From contig JAFZZT010000050.1 in the NCBI GenBank assembly GCA_017615595.1, forward strand, positions 1-64,000: a stretch of DNA of 64,000 nucleotides, in the 5' to 3' direction. Position 1 is the stretch's first letter. Every line of letters begins with the position of its first letter. A program made the translations under genes and the position numbers. This DNA comes from Bacteroidales bacterium (GTDB lineage: Bacteria > Bacteroidota > Bacteroidia > Bacteroidales > WCHB1-69). This document shows, piece after piece, positions 56,104 to 64,000 of the stretch. The notes under the pieces are model-generated. The model did not search any database and was not told the origin of the DNA. It saw only the letters and a program-made list of their open reading frames with translations.

Positions 56104-56799
56104 TTATAATGTAACTGTTTTGGGGTCAACCTGTACACCAGGACTCATAGTAGTAGAAAGGTAGATACTCTTGATGTAGGTACCTTTGGCGGAAGTCGGT
56201 TTCAACTTGATGATGGTGCTCATCATCTCGCGAACGTTCTCGGTCAGCTGATCCACGGTGAAGCGGTTCTTACCCACGGAAGAGTGGATAATACCATACT
56301 TGTCAACCTTGAAGTCAATCTTACCGGCCTTCACTTCGGTGACGGCCTTGCCGATTTCCATCGTGACAGTACCAGACTTGGGGTTCGGCATCAAACCACG
56401 GGGACCCAGCACTCTACCAAGGGCACCGATCTTCGGCATTACACTCGGCATGGTGATGATCACGTCAACATCGGTCCAACCTTGTTTGATCTTGTCAACG
56501 TATTCCTCCAGGCCCACGTAATCAGCTCCCGCAGCCTTTGCCTCTTCCTCCTTGTCAGGAGTACAAAGCACGAGCACGCGCACTTCCTTGCCCGTTCCGT
56601 GAGGCAGCGTGACGATACCACGCACCATCTGGTTGGCCTTTCGAGGATCCACGCCCAAACGAACGTCGATGTCGAATGAAGCGTCAAACTTGGTGTAGGT
56701 GAGATCCTTCACCACTTGAACGGCTTCCGGCAGGGCATAAAGCTTGCTGCGATCGTATTTAGCAAAAGCTTCTTTGCGTTTTTTGGATATTTTTGCCAT
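56104..56799 (-). CDS. rplA: 50S ribosomal protein L1
   Basis: 231 residues. [32 protein letters not shown] and [20 protein letters not shown] are L1 landmarks. It binds the L1 stalk of 23S rRNA and in other bacteria represses its own operon. Confidence 0.98.
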   Translation of the reverse strand: MAKISKKRKEAFAKYDRSKLYALPEAVQVVKDLTYTKFDASFDIDVRLGVDPRKANQMVRGIVTLPHGTGKEVRVLVLCTPDKEEEAKAAGADYVGLEEYVDKIKQGWTDVDVIITMPSVMPKIGALGRVLGPRGLMPNPKSGTVTMEIGKAVTEVKAGKIDFKVDKYGIIHSSVGKNRFTVDQLTENVREMMSTIIKLKPTSAKGTYIKSIYLSTTMSPGVQVDPKTVTL

Positions 56800-56822
56800 T
56801 TGTGATTGATTTTTACGAGTTA

Positions 56823-57272
56823 TTAATTTTTCTCAAAGGGATTCTGGCCACCTTTCACATTGACACCCATACTACGGGCGGTGCCAGCCACCATGGACAT
56901 GGCGGACTCGAGCTCGAAACAGTTCAAATCCGGCATCTTCAATTCGGCAATGGAACGCACCTGATCCCAAGTAATAGTGCCGACCTTGGAACGGTTCGGC
57001 TCTCCGGAACCCTTTTGAAGTTTGGCAGCCTCTTTGATCTGTACGGCCACCGGCGGCGTCTTCGTGATAAAGTCAAAGGATTTATCCTTATAGACCGTAA
57101 TCACCACAGGGATGATCTTGCCAGCCAAATCCTGCGTACGGGAATTGAACTGCTTGCAAAACTCCATGATGTTCACGCCCTTTGAACCCAACGCGGGTCC
57201 TACTGGCGGCGACGGATTAGCGGCACCTCCTTTGATTTGTAACTTAATTAAGCCAGCTACTTCTTTTGCCAT
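56823..57272 (-). CDS. rplK: 50S ribosomal protein L11
   Basis: 149 residues. [20 protein letters not shown] is the N-terminal domain with the Pro-rich thiostrepton-site loop; [17 protein letters not shown] follows. It belongs to the GTPase-associated centre. Order rplK-rplA is canonical. Confidence 0.98.
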   Translation of the reverse strand: MAKEVAGLIKLQIKGGAANPSPPVGPALGSKGVNIMEFCKQFNSRTQDLAGKIIPVVITVYKDKSFDFITKTPPVAVQIKEAAKLQKGSGEPNRSKVGTITWDQVRSIAELKMPDLNCFELESAMSMVAGTARSMGVNVKGGQNPFEKN

Positions 57273-57315
57273 TGTTTTTAAAAATTTTTATTGTTTGTAA
57301 CTATTCTCGTCGGCA

Positions 57316-57870
57316 CTATATTTTTTCAACCTGCATAAAATTCAGCTCAACTGGAGTTTTACGGCCGAAGATTTTCACCATAATCTTCAGCTTCTTTCTC
57401 TCGGTGTCAATGCTTTCAATGATACCGTTGAAAGTGTTGAAAGGCCCGTCAACAACCTTGATCTCCTCTCCCTCGACAAACGGCTGGATGTAGGCGCTGT
57501 CCTCAGACATCAACTCATCCACCTTGCCCAAAAGACGGGAGACCTCTACTGGCCGCAACGCAACCGGAGGATCCGTCTTGCGCTTGCAACCCACAAAACC
57601 CAAAACGCCAGGAACATTCAACAACAAAGCCCGGATCTCCCCCGTCATCTCCGCCTCAACGAAAATGTAACTCGGGAAATAGTTGCGCTCCGTGTAAACT
57701 TTCTTGCCACTCTTGGTCGTGTGGTAAACCTTCTCGGTGGGAATCAAAACCCGTGGCACCATGTCCGTCTTTCCAGTGATCTCCAACTCGATCTCGATGT
57801 TGTTCTTCACCTTCTTCTCCGTACCGGTGACAGCCTTGATTACATACCACTTGCGATCAGCTTCTGCCAT
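57316..57870 (-). CDS. nusG: Transcription elongation and antitermination factor NusG
   Basis: 184 residues. An NGN domain (WYVIKAVTGTEKKVKNNIEI, FPSYIFVEAEM) is followed by a KOW domain (GEEIKVVDGPFNTFNGIIES). It binds RNA polymerase and couples it to Rho or the ribosome. It lies 41 bp after secE. Confidence 0.97.
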   Translation of the reverse strand: MAEADRKWYVIKAVTGTEKKVKNNIEIELEITGKTDMVPRVLIPTEKVYHTTKSGKKVYTERNYFPSYIFVEAEMTGEIRALLLNVPGVLGFVGCKRKTDPPVALRPVEVSRLLGKVDELMSEDSAYIQPFVEGEEIKVVDGPFNTFNGIIESIDTERKKLKIMVKIFGRKTPVELNFMQVEKI

Positions 57871-57911
57871 AACTCAGTTATTTTTGGAATATATTACCGA
57901 CTACAAAGAAA

Positions 57912-58100
57912 TTAAATAGCAGGGAACATGAGGTTCATGCCCACATTGAAAATGAAATCCATCAAAAACACGATTAACGCGATTATAAGGGAAGCAATGG
58001 ATACCACTATCACACTATTTCCAAGCTCCTGCATGGTCGGCCACGTTGTCTTGTGAACCAATTCATCATACATTTCCTTAAAATAATTCACTATTTTCAT
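57912..58100 (-). CDS. secE: Preprotein translocase subunit SecE
   Basis: 62 residues: an amphipathic helix (YFKEMYDELVHKTTWPTMQE) and one membrane helix (VIVVSIASLIIALIVFLMDF), the minimal SecE. First gene of the operon. Confidence 0.95.
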   Translation of the reverse strand: MKIVNYFKEMYDELVHKTTWPTMQELGNSVIVVSIASLIIALIVFLMDFIFNVGMNLMFPAI

Positions 58101-58217
58101 CTCTCTGTATTTTTATTTTTTCGATATTTTAGATAATTTCAACTCAAAAACTGACATTTTCAACACCCGAAACAAACATTCAATTGTTCAAAAGTCAACC
58201 GCACAAGTGTCAGTTAT

Positions 58218-58283
58218 CCAGCTAATTACAGAACTTTGTCCACACAATCTCTTCCACTTTTGGCCTTTTCTGCAATTAGCTGG
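58218..58283 (-). promoter_or_regulatory. Long-range hairpin at the 5' end of the secE-rpoC operon
   Basis: CCAGCTAATTGCAG (58270-58283 on the minus strand) pairs with CTGTAATTAGCTGG (58218-58231), with one G-U. It encloses 38 nt and starts right behind the -7 box, so it would form the first structure in the leader of the ribosomal-protein and RNA-polymerase operon. About 117 nt of leader follow before secE. Confidence 0.65.
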
Positions 58284-58291
58284 CAAATATA
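58284..58291 (-). promoter_or_regulatory. -7 promoter box of the secE-nusG-rplKAJL-rpoBC operon
   Basis: The minus strand reads TATATTTGCC, fitting TAnnTTTG. The secE start is about 184 bp downstream. Confidence 0.55.
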
Positions 58292-58354
58292 GTATTTATT
58301 TTAATTCCACAAAATAATATTTTTATTTTTTTTCATGGCTATTTTTCACCCTCC

Positions 58355-59017
58355 TCAAACCTCGATTTCCAGGTACGAAATGGTGCGTCCCTCCGACAAC
58401 CACATCCGCTCATAGAAGGTCTGCACCTCCGTCAAAATGGGGTCGCACGGCTGCGCGTACACGTCCTCCACATCCACCAAGATCTTCCAACCATAACCAG
58501 AGGCACTCTCCTTGACATAGCTGTACAACTCCCGACTGTCAGTCTTGAGATGGATGACTCCCCCACCCTCTTTCATGACGGACTTGTAGTATCCCACAAA
58601 ACGCGGCGACACCAGCCGCTTGCGCTCGTGCTTGACCTGCGGGTCCGGAAAGGTGACCCATATCTCATCCACTTCACCTTCCGCAAAATAGTCCGAAAGC
58701 TTGTCAATGGTGATACGCAGGAAGGCCACATTGGCCATACCGCCCTCTATCGCATCTTTACATCCACGCCACAAACGGGCGCCCTTGCGGTCAACGCCAA
58801 TATAATTGATCTCCGGGTGCCGCTTGGCCAATGCAATGGTGTAGTCGCCTTTGCCACAACCCAACTCCAAGACGATAGGATGATCGTTGTGAAAATAGTC
58901 GCTCCTCCATTTGCCCTTCAACGGGAAATTTGGATTCTCTCGGTCATAGTCTGTATGCTGAAAAAGATTGCCGAAAGTCTTATTCTCCGCAAACCTTGCC
59001 AATTTGTGTTTCGCCAT
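58355..59017 (-). CDS. trmB: tRNA (guanine46-N7)-methyltransferase
   Basis: 220 residues. LELGCGKGDYTIALAKRHPE binds SAM; YIGVDRKGARLWRG and WVTFPDPQVKHERKRLVSP are the family signatures. It makes m7G46 in tRNA variable loops. The start overlaps the ABC exporter stop by one base. Confidence 0.95.
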   Translation of the reverse strand: MAKHKLARFAENKTFGNLFQHTDYDRENPNFPLKGKWRSDYFHNDHPIVLELGCGKGDYTIALAKRHPEINYIGVDRKGARLWRGCKDAIEGGMANVAFLRITIDKLSDYFAEGEVDEIWVTFPDPQVKHERKRLVSPRFVGYYKSVMKEGGGVIHLKTDSRELYSYVKESASGYGWKILVDVEDVYAQPCDPILTEVQTFYERMWLSEGRTISYLEIEV

Positions 59018-60813
59018 TATCTTAGTTCGTTAATTGTCAATAAAGTCTTGTATCTTCCTTCTTCGTTTTTCAAGGTCTCGTGAGTGCCAGACTGCACAAA
59101 CCGACCATTTTCCATCACATAAATCCTATCTGCCTCCCGGATGGTGGAGAGGCGGTGGGCGATGACGAGCATCGTATGTTGTTGTTTCAGTGCATCAATG
59201 GAGTGCATAAAGGCATTCTCGGATTGCGTGTCCATGGCAGACGTGGCTTCGTCCAGGATCAATATGGGGGCACCGCGCAAGATCGCCCGCGCAATGCTGA
59301 TACGCTGGCGCTGGCCACCGGAGAAATTCAACCCCCTGTCGGTAAGCGCATACTGTAGTCCGCCCGGAAGAGCCTGCACATAATCCCAGATGCCCGCCAC
59401 CCGCAAGGCATCCTCCACCTGAGAGTCCGTCACGCCCTCCATACCCATCACGACATTATTATAAAGGGTGTCGTTGAAAAGGACCACATCCTGCGACACA
59501 AAACCGAAAAGGGCATGATAGGACGCAAGTGTATAGTCACGAACATCCTTGCCATCCAGAAGCACCTGACCTTCAGTGGGGTCATAGAAGCGCATCAAAA
59601 GATCGGACAACGTAGTTTTTCCAGAACCGGATTCGCCGACCAGGGCGATGAATTTCCCTTTCGGCAACTCAAAATCGACATGGCTCAGCACCTCTTTGTC
59701 GTCATAGCTAAAGGAGACATCACGCAATTGCAACGAGTGGTCGAAGCACGAAACGGCAACCGCATCCCGGCGATCCTGGACCATCTCCTCCGTGTTGAGA
59801 ATTTCATTCACACGATCCAAAGCGGAAAGTCCACGCTTAAAGCTCGTCATGGCCGAGGAGAGATTCTTGATAGGCGTGACCAGCTGGGAGACCAAGGCAA
59901 TATAGGTGATGAAGAGAGGTGCGGTGAGCGTTGATGCCGGGTTCAAAGCCATGATACCTCCGATAACCAAAACAGCCATAACAGCGATCATACTCAAGAA
60001 CTCGCTGAGGGGTGAGGCTAAGTCAACTTGACGATAGATCTTTCTCTGAGTCTTCGTGAACTGAGCATTTAAATCGCGAAAACGTTGATCCGCTTCGGTA
60101 AAGGCATTCAGCCCTTTGACAATCCGTAATCCGCCGATGGTCTCCTCCACAAAAGCGAGGAGGGAACCGAGACGCTGCTTGGAGGTACGGGCGTTCTTTC
60201 GCAACGGAGCCGTGACAGCGGAGATCACGAGAAAGGATAAGGGCAAAAGAACCAGAGTGATCAAGGAAAGTGGTACCGATATGTAAAACAGGATGATGAG
60301 ATACAAAATCACCGCAATGGGTTCTGTCAACAGTTGCCGGATGGCAGTCAGGACGGTAAACTCCACCTCTTGGGTGTCGCTGACCGCTCGTGAGACGATA
60401 TCGCCCCGCCGCTGCAGTGTCATATCACCGATCGAGAGACGGATAATCTTGCAATACAGGTCTTGACGCAAAGTGGCGATCACATGACTGCGCACATGAG
60501 CCATGACCCACTGTGAAAGATAGGAAAAAAGGGTCTTGGCAAGATAAAGCAGCAGTACAAAGAGAATCAGGACCAATACGGAATGAGCGTTCTGATCAAA
60601 GGAAAAAAGATGAGAGAGATGGTCAACGACAAACATGGAGAGGGGGCTCAGACCATCCAAGGAGCCTTGGAAAAGGAGTTTGGTGAAAGGCTCTATCATC
60701 ATAAAGACAAGGATAGAAGCCGCCACGGAAAGAACATTAAAAAGAAATACAACAACCATCCGACCCGAATAGGGTTTCACAAAACGATCGAACAAGTTGT
60801 TGTATTTCTTCAT
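59017..60813 (-). CDS. ABC exporter, MsbA-like (fused permease and ATPase)
   Basis: 598 residues. Six membrane helices in residues about 15-310 (type IV exporter fold), then an ATPase domain: GESGSGKTTLSDLLMRFYDP, LNFSGGQRQRISIARAILRG and PILILDEATSAMDTQSENAF with H-loop VIAHRLS. MsbA homologues flip lipid A core or other lipids and drugs to the periplasmic side. Substrate inferred only from the family. Confidence 0.92.
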   Translation of the reverse strand: MKKYNNLFDRFVKPYSGRMVVVFLFNVLSVAASILVFMMIEPFTKLLFQGSLDGLSPLSMFVVDHLSHLFSFDQNAHSVLVLILFVLLLYLAKTLFSYLSQWVMAHVRSHVIATLRQDLYCKIIRLSIGDMTLQRRGDIVSRAVSDTQEVEFTVLTAIRQLLTEPIAVILYLIILFYISVPLSLITLVLLPLSFLVISAVTAPLRKNARTSKQRLGSLLAFVEETIGGLRIVKGLNAFTEADQRFRDLNAQFTKTQRKIYRQVDLASPLSEFLSMIAVMAVLVIGGIMALNPASTLTAPLFITYIALVSQLVTPIKNLSSAMTSFKRGLSALDRVNEILNTEEMVQDRRDAVAVSCFDHSLQLRDVSFSYDDKEVLSHVDFELPKGKFIALVGESGSGKTTLSDLLMRFYDPTEGQVLLDGKDVRDYTLASYHALFGFVSQDVVLFNDTLYNNVVMGMEGVTDSQVEDALRVAGIWDYVQALPGGLQYALTDRGLNFSGGQRQRISIARAILRGAPILILDEATSAMDTQSENAFMHSIDALKQQHTMLVIAHRLSTIREADRIYVMENGRFVQSGTHETLKNEEGRYKTLLTINELR

Positions 60814-60818
60814 AGCAA

Positions 60819-60851
60819 TAAAAAAGGGAGTTGCGAGGTCACAACTCCCTT
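60819..60851 (-). terminator. Terminator after the Ig-repeat T9SS gene
   Basis: On the minus strand AAGGGAGTTG, 8-nt loop, CAACTCCCTT and T-run. It lies 20 bp after the stop at 60872. Confidence 0.88.
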
Positions 60852-60871
60852 ACATATTCTGTGGTTAGTAA

Positions 60872-63800
60872 TTAGCGTTTAACAACCAACTTCTTAGACA
60901 ACGTGGCATTGTCATTGATGATGTACATGAAGTAGATGCCAGGAGCCAGGTTAGCGGCGCTGCTGCGATAGGTGTACTTAGCAGAAGCGGGGATGTTAAC
61001 CTTTTCAGAAGCGAGTACAGAACCGGTCAGGTTGACGATTTGGATGGTAGTCTCACCAGTCAAGCCTTCAATCTCAGCGTTCACCTCATTGGAAGTCGGG
61101 TTCGGGTAGATGGTCAACGTAGGTTGCTCATCATAAACCGGAGTAGAAGGAGCGAGAGAAGGAGTCTCGATAGGAGCAGTCTCGGCAAGAAGACCTTCCA
61201 CCGTAATCTGGAGAGAATCCATTGTCAAGAGCGTCTGAGTAGCGGAAGCAACGATAGAGTTGTAACCACCGGTCGGACGAGACTGGTTCGGGTAGAGCGT
61301 AGCATCGATTTCATCGCTGTAATAAGGATATCCATGGATGTCAGCGTTGCTGGTAGCGTAAAGTCTGTAAACAATCTTGTACTCACCCGGGATTCTGAAC
61401 GGACGGATAGTCTGCGTATAGACGTTGCTTGCCATGAAGTGCAAGTAGTAATCGTCGAACGTGGAGCTACCGAATACCTTCGTGTACGGGAAGTGGTTAT
61501 CGTAAGAAAGGGCGACACCAGAAGTCGCAGCAGATTGTGCTTTGTTGTAACGTGTCATCGGGCTCTGAGTGCTGTGGGAAATTGCACTACCATACTCATA
61601 GGAGTATTCGATAGAGGAATTCCAGAACTCATGCTGAGAACCAGGGATAGCAGCATTGGTCAGGTAATCACCAATCTTGTTGTTATCAATCAAGGTGTCG
61701 TTGTGATAGATGTCGAAGGTGACATACACAAGCTCGTCTTCATTGTAACAAGGATTAGCGATCTCCCAAGTGTAAACCAGGTTGTTGTTCAAAGTAGAAG
61801 GATCAGCAGGATCAACAGTAGAGATACCATCGATGAAGTGAGTCTCATCACCTTGATACTTGAAGGTGAAACGAGGATTGTTCGTCACTTGAACGGTCAC
61901 AGCCGTAGGATCGAGAGCCTGGAAGGTACCATTAACAGAGGTGTTGGAGGTACAACCATTGGCATCGGTCACAACTACCGTGTAGGTGTAGAATGCATCC
62001 GTAGAAGCGAGCGTGGAAGCGTCAACGGTGTAGGTAGCACTGTTACCATCAGTTGTGATAGCAGTACCATCTTGATACCATTGATAAGCGCTATAGGTGC
62101 CGTCAACAGTGAGAGTAGTGGTACCATCGTGGCAGATGATCGTATCCTTCATGATGGTAGGAACAGGCAACTCGTTGATGGTCACAACCCACTTAGCGGT
62201 TTTCTCATCGCAAGAAGTCTTCACCGTGTAGATCAAAGTATCACCAGTGTGAGTATGATCGTAAATAGCATCCCAATCGAATGTCTCAGTAGCACCGGCA
62301 GGAGTCTTGAGGGTCCAAGTCTCAGAAACGAGGGTGGCACCATCAAGGTTGTAGGTGAGCTGTGCTGCAGAAGGATGAGCAAAGTGCTGACCTTCACAGA
62401 TCGTGAAGTCATCATTAGCAACTGTGGTAGCGATAGCAATCGGAGAGAATGCATGTACGGTAACAGTGTTAGACAATTGGTCACCGCATTGAGTGGTAAC
62501 ATAGTATTGAACTGTATGGTCACCAGAAGTCAGATTGTAGGAACCAGCTCTCTTGACACCATCAACTATCCATCCTTCGGCAGAAACGGCAGTTGCACCG
62601 TAGAGCGTGTAGTCTGGAGCAGGAACGAAGGTGGAGACAGCCGTGTTAGGACAAGTGTCAACACCCGTGATGGTCAAAGCAACAGGAACAGCCACATTGA
62701 CATTAAGGTTACTGGCCACAGTACCGCAATCGTTAGTAGCGGAGAGCACGAGAACCAAGTTGGAGTCGCGAACAACCACTTCATGCGGGAAGGTGATATT
62801 CTCAATTTGGTTACCATGTTTTTGCTTAATAGTAGCAGGAGCATGAGTTGTAGCATTCCAAGTGATGCTAGTGGACGGAGCACTGATATAAGATCCAACA
62901 CAGTAGACGTTGTTAGCTACAGAGAAACTGTTGATCACAGGAACAGCGTTCATCGTAATGTTCACGGTTCTTGTAACAGGGTTACACTCAGTCGTGGTGG
63001 TCACAACACTGAAGCTATAGTTGCCAGGAGTGATGCTCGTGTTAGGAGTAATCGTAATCGTATTACCAGTCAAAGAAACCCAACTCGGAGCACCAGTAGC
63101 AAGCGTGATCGGCTTGTTTGTGTTAGCAGTGATCGTGGTAGGATTATCGTTATTACAGAGCGTCAAGGCATAGTTAGACAGGGTAAGTGTCGGAGTAGCC
63201 TCAACATTGACCGTAACAACATTGGAGATTACACCATTGGGAGCACAAGTGTTAGAAGCAACAGCTCTGAAGTAAATCGTACCGGCAGTGCTGCAAGTGT
63301 AAGGAGTAGAAATGTTAGTCCAGGTGGTGCTGTTGTTAGCTCTCATTTGGTAAACGATAGAACCTTCAGAATTGTTCCAAGTAGGAGTAGCGGTCAAAGT
63401 CACGGTAGAACCTTGGCATACAGAATTGTCGGAAACGGTCAAATCAACGGAAGGATTATCGCTAACGAAGAGTTGGATATTGTTAGAATAAGTGGGACCG
63501 CATCCATTAGTAGCAACGTAACGGACATACTTGCCATGATTGTTGATGTTAGCAAGAGCGGCCACAGTAGTATTTGTCCAAGGATCGTTACCATCATTAG
63601 AAATTTGCAGCTCGGTAGTGCCAGTGCTGCCATTCCAAGTCACTTCCGGAAGACCGAGAGTCAAGTTCTCAACACAAGTACCCGTCTGGCTGAGAGCCGT
63701 CATAGTCGGTTTGTCGTTAACCGTAACTACAACCGTATTGGTGTTGGTGGTACCGCACTTGTTCGTGAGAGCCACATAAACATTACCAGTGGTAGTAGGA

Positions 63801-64000
63801 TGATCATTAGGCATGATAGCAATGGTAAGCGGTTGAGCTGTGGTCGTGTTGCCAGCAGTCCAAGTCAGGTTGAGTGTATTCTCCTCTGAAGCACCAGTAT
63901 GAAGCGTATTGCCCTTACAAATGGTAACAGGAGAAATAGTACCAGCAGGAGCAACATCCACGGTGATCTGAACTGGAGTGGAAACAGTAGAACCACAACC
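60872..64000 (-). CDS. Large Ig-like repeat surface protein with T9SS type A signal (5' end outside window)
   Basis: At least 1042 residues; the frame is open to the window edge (GCGSTVSTPVQIT precedes the first Met codon), so the start lies beyond 64000. It consists of Ser/Thr/Val/Asn-rich beta modules of about 70-90 residues with paired cysteines and recurring phrases such as ALTNKCGTTNTNTVVVTVND and CQGSTVTLTATPTWNNSEGS. Residues about 610-690 hold a PKD/SprB-like unit (YQWYQDGTAITTDG). The last 80 residues are the type A sorting domain: TIYPNPTSNEVNAEIEGL, GIYFMYIINDNATLSKKLVV and KR. It is probably an outer-membrane-anchored adhesin or matrix protein. Confidence 0.88.
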   Translation of the reverse strand, partial: GCGSTVSTPVQITVDVAPAGTISPVTICKGNTLHTGASEENTLNLTWTAGNTTTAQPLTIAIMPNDHPTTTGNVYVALTNKCGTTNTNTVVVTVNDKPTMTALSQTGTCVENLTLGLPEVTWNGSTGTTELQISNDGNDPWTNTTVAALANINNHGKYVRYVATNGCGPTYSNNIQLFVSDNPSVDLTVSDNSVCQGSTVTLTATPTWNNSEGSIVYQMRANNSTTWTNISTPYTCSTAGTIYFRAVASNTCAPNGVISNVVTVNVEATPTLTLSNYALTLCNNDNPTTITANTNKPITLATGAPSWVSLTGNTITITPNTSITPGNYSFSVVTTTTECNPVTRTVNITMNAVPVINSFSVANNVYCVGSYISAPSTSITWNATTHAPATIKQKHGNQIENITFPHEVVVRDSNLVLVLSATNDCGTVASNLNVNVAVPVALTITGVDTCPNTAVSTFVPAPDYTLYGATAVSAEGWIVDGVKRAGSYNLTSGDHTVQYYVTTQCGDQLSNTVTVHAFSPIAIATTVANDDFTICEGQHFAHPSAAQLTYNLDGATLVSETWTLKTPAGATETFDWDAIYDHTHTGDTLIYTVKTSCDEKTAKWVVTINELPVPTIMKDTIICHDGTTTLTVDGTYSAYQWYQDGTAITTDGNSATYTVDASTLASTDAFYTYTVVVTDANGCTSNTSVNGTFQALDPTAVTVQVTNNPRFTFKYQGDETHFIDGISTVDPADPSTLNNNLVYTWEIANPCYNEDELVYVTFDIYHNDTLIDNNKIGDYLTNAAIPGSQHEFWNSSIEYSYEYGSAISHSTQSPMTRYNKAQSAATSGVALSYDNHFPYTKVFGSSTFDDYYLHFMASNVYTQTIRPFRIPGEYKIVYRLYATSNADIHGYPYYSDEIDATLYPNQSRPTGGYNSIVASATQTLLTMDSLQITVEGLLAETAPIETPSLAPSTPVYDEQPTLTIYPNPTSNEVNAEIEGLTGETTIQIVNLTGSVLASEKVNIPASAKYTYRSSAANLAPGIYFMYIINDNATLSKKLVVKR

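Noticed and set aside
61040..63889. Frame of 949 codons on the + strand opposite the Ig-repeat gene
   Set aside because: Shadow of a Thr/Val/Ser-rich repetitive gene whose codons contain few stop complements. The minus frame carries the sorting domain and terminator.

Overview
This window is Bacteroidota chromosome, most likely order Bacteroidales. Most promoters carry the Bacteroidota -7 box TAnnTTTG (TATCTTTG, TACTTTTG, TATTTTTG). Several products belong to type IX secretion (T9SS): a DUF5103 plug protein and cargo with type A and type B C-terminal sorting domains. S46 and S9 dipeptidyl peptidases, DUF3467 beside rpoC and a Bacteroidota-style mraZ-rsmH-ftsL-ftsI-murE-mraY order agree. Coding DNA is GC-rich in third positions and intergenic DNA is AT-rich. 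The dipeptidyl peptidases and an ADP-forming acyl-CoA synthetase fit an organism that ferments peptides and amino acids (inference).

Layout. 1-2964: acyl-CoA synthetase fragment and phosphoglucomutase; the first 250 bases hold an inverted, about 81% identical copy of part of the synthetase, probably an assembly chimera. 3.1-5.3 kb: DUF4332 protein, ribosomal protein S20, thioesterase, SpoU-type rRNA methyltransferase. 5.3-8.5 kb: a restriction-modification island with a DUF262-HNH nuclease, an EcoRI-family adenine methylase, a strongly folded 161-bp element of unknown identity and a decayed DUF1016 (YhcG-like) nuclease gene. 8.6-13.3 kb: two SGNH-hydrolase-like proteins and an MBOAT acyltransferase, a surface-glycan O-acylation operon. 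13.3-17 kb: antitoxin-like remnant, beta-propeller-like secreted protein, SDR oxidoreductase, rRNA pseudouridine synthase. 17-18.7 kb: an AAA_14/DUF4143 ATPase gene bracketed by 119-bp direct repeats, then tRNA-Ser(UGA). 18.8-29.3 kb: FecE-like ATPase, mutL, small membrane protein, a thioredoxin-alpha/beta-hydrolase fusion, phosphopantetheinyl transferase, ABC-F protein, glycerolipid acyltransferase and a DPP11-like peptidase. 29.4-36 kb: repeat-helix protein, a membrane-anchored ECF sigma factor with two envelope proteins, DPP IV, DUF5103.

36.3-45 kb is a division and cell-wall (dcw) cluster that stops at ftsW. Where murD should stand there is only a 181-codon gene matching the MurD C-terminal domain, with key residues changed. 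45-58.1 kb carries a T9SS type B protein and then, on the minus strand, the transcription-translation operon secE-nusG-rplKAJL-rpoBC-DUF3467. This operon has a hairpin at its 5' end and another between rplL and rpoB. tuf and tRNA-Trp, often found upstream in this phylum, are absent. 58.3-64 kb: trmB, an MsbA-like exporter, and a large Ig-like repeat protein with a type A T9SS signal that runs off the right edge.

The observations most worth pursuing are the folded element in the restriction island, the stand-alone MurD C-terminal domain in the dcw cluster, the repeat-bracketed ATPase gene, and the membrane-anchored sigma factor.
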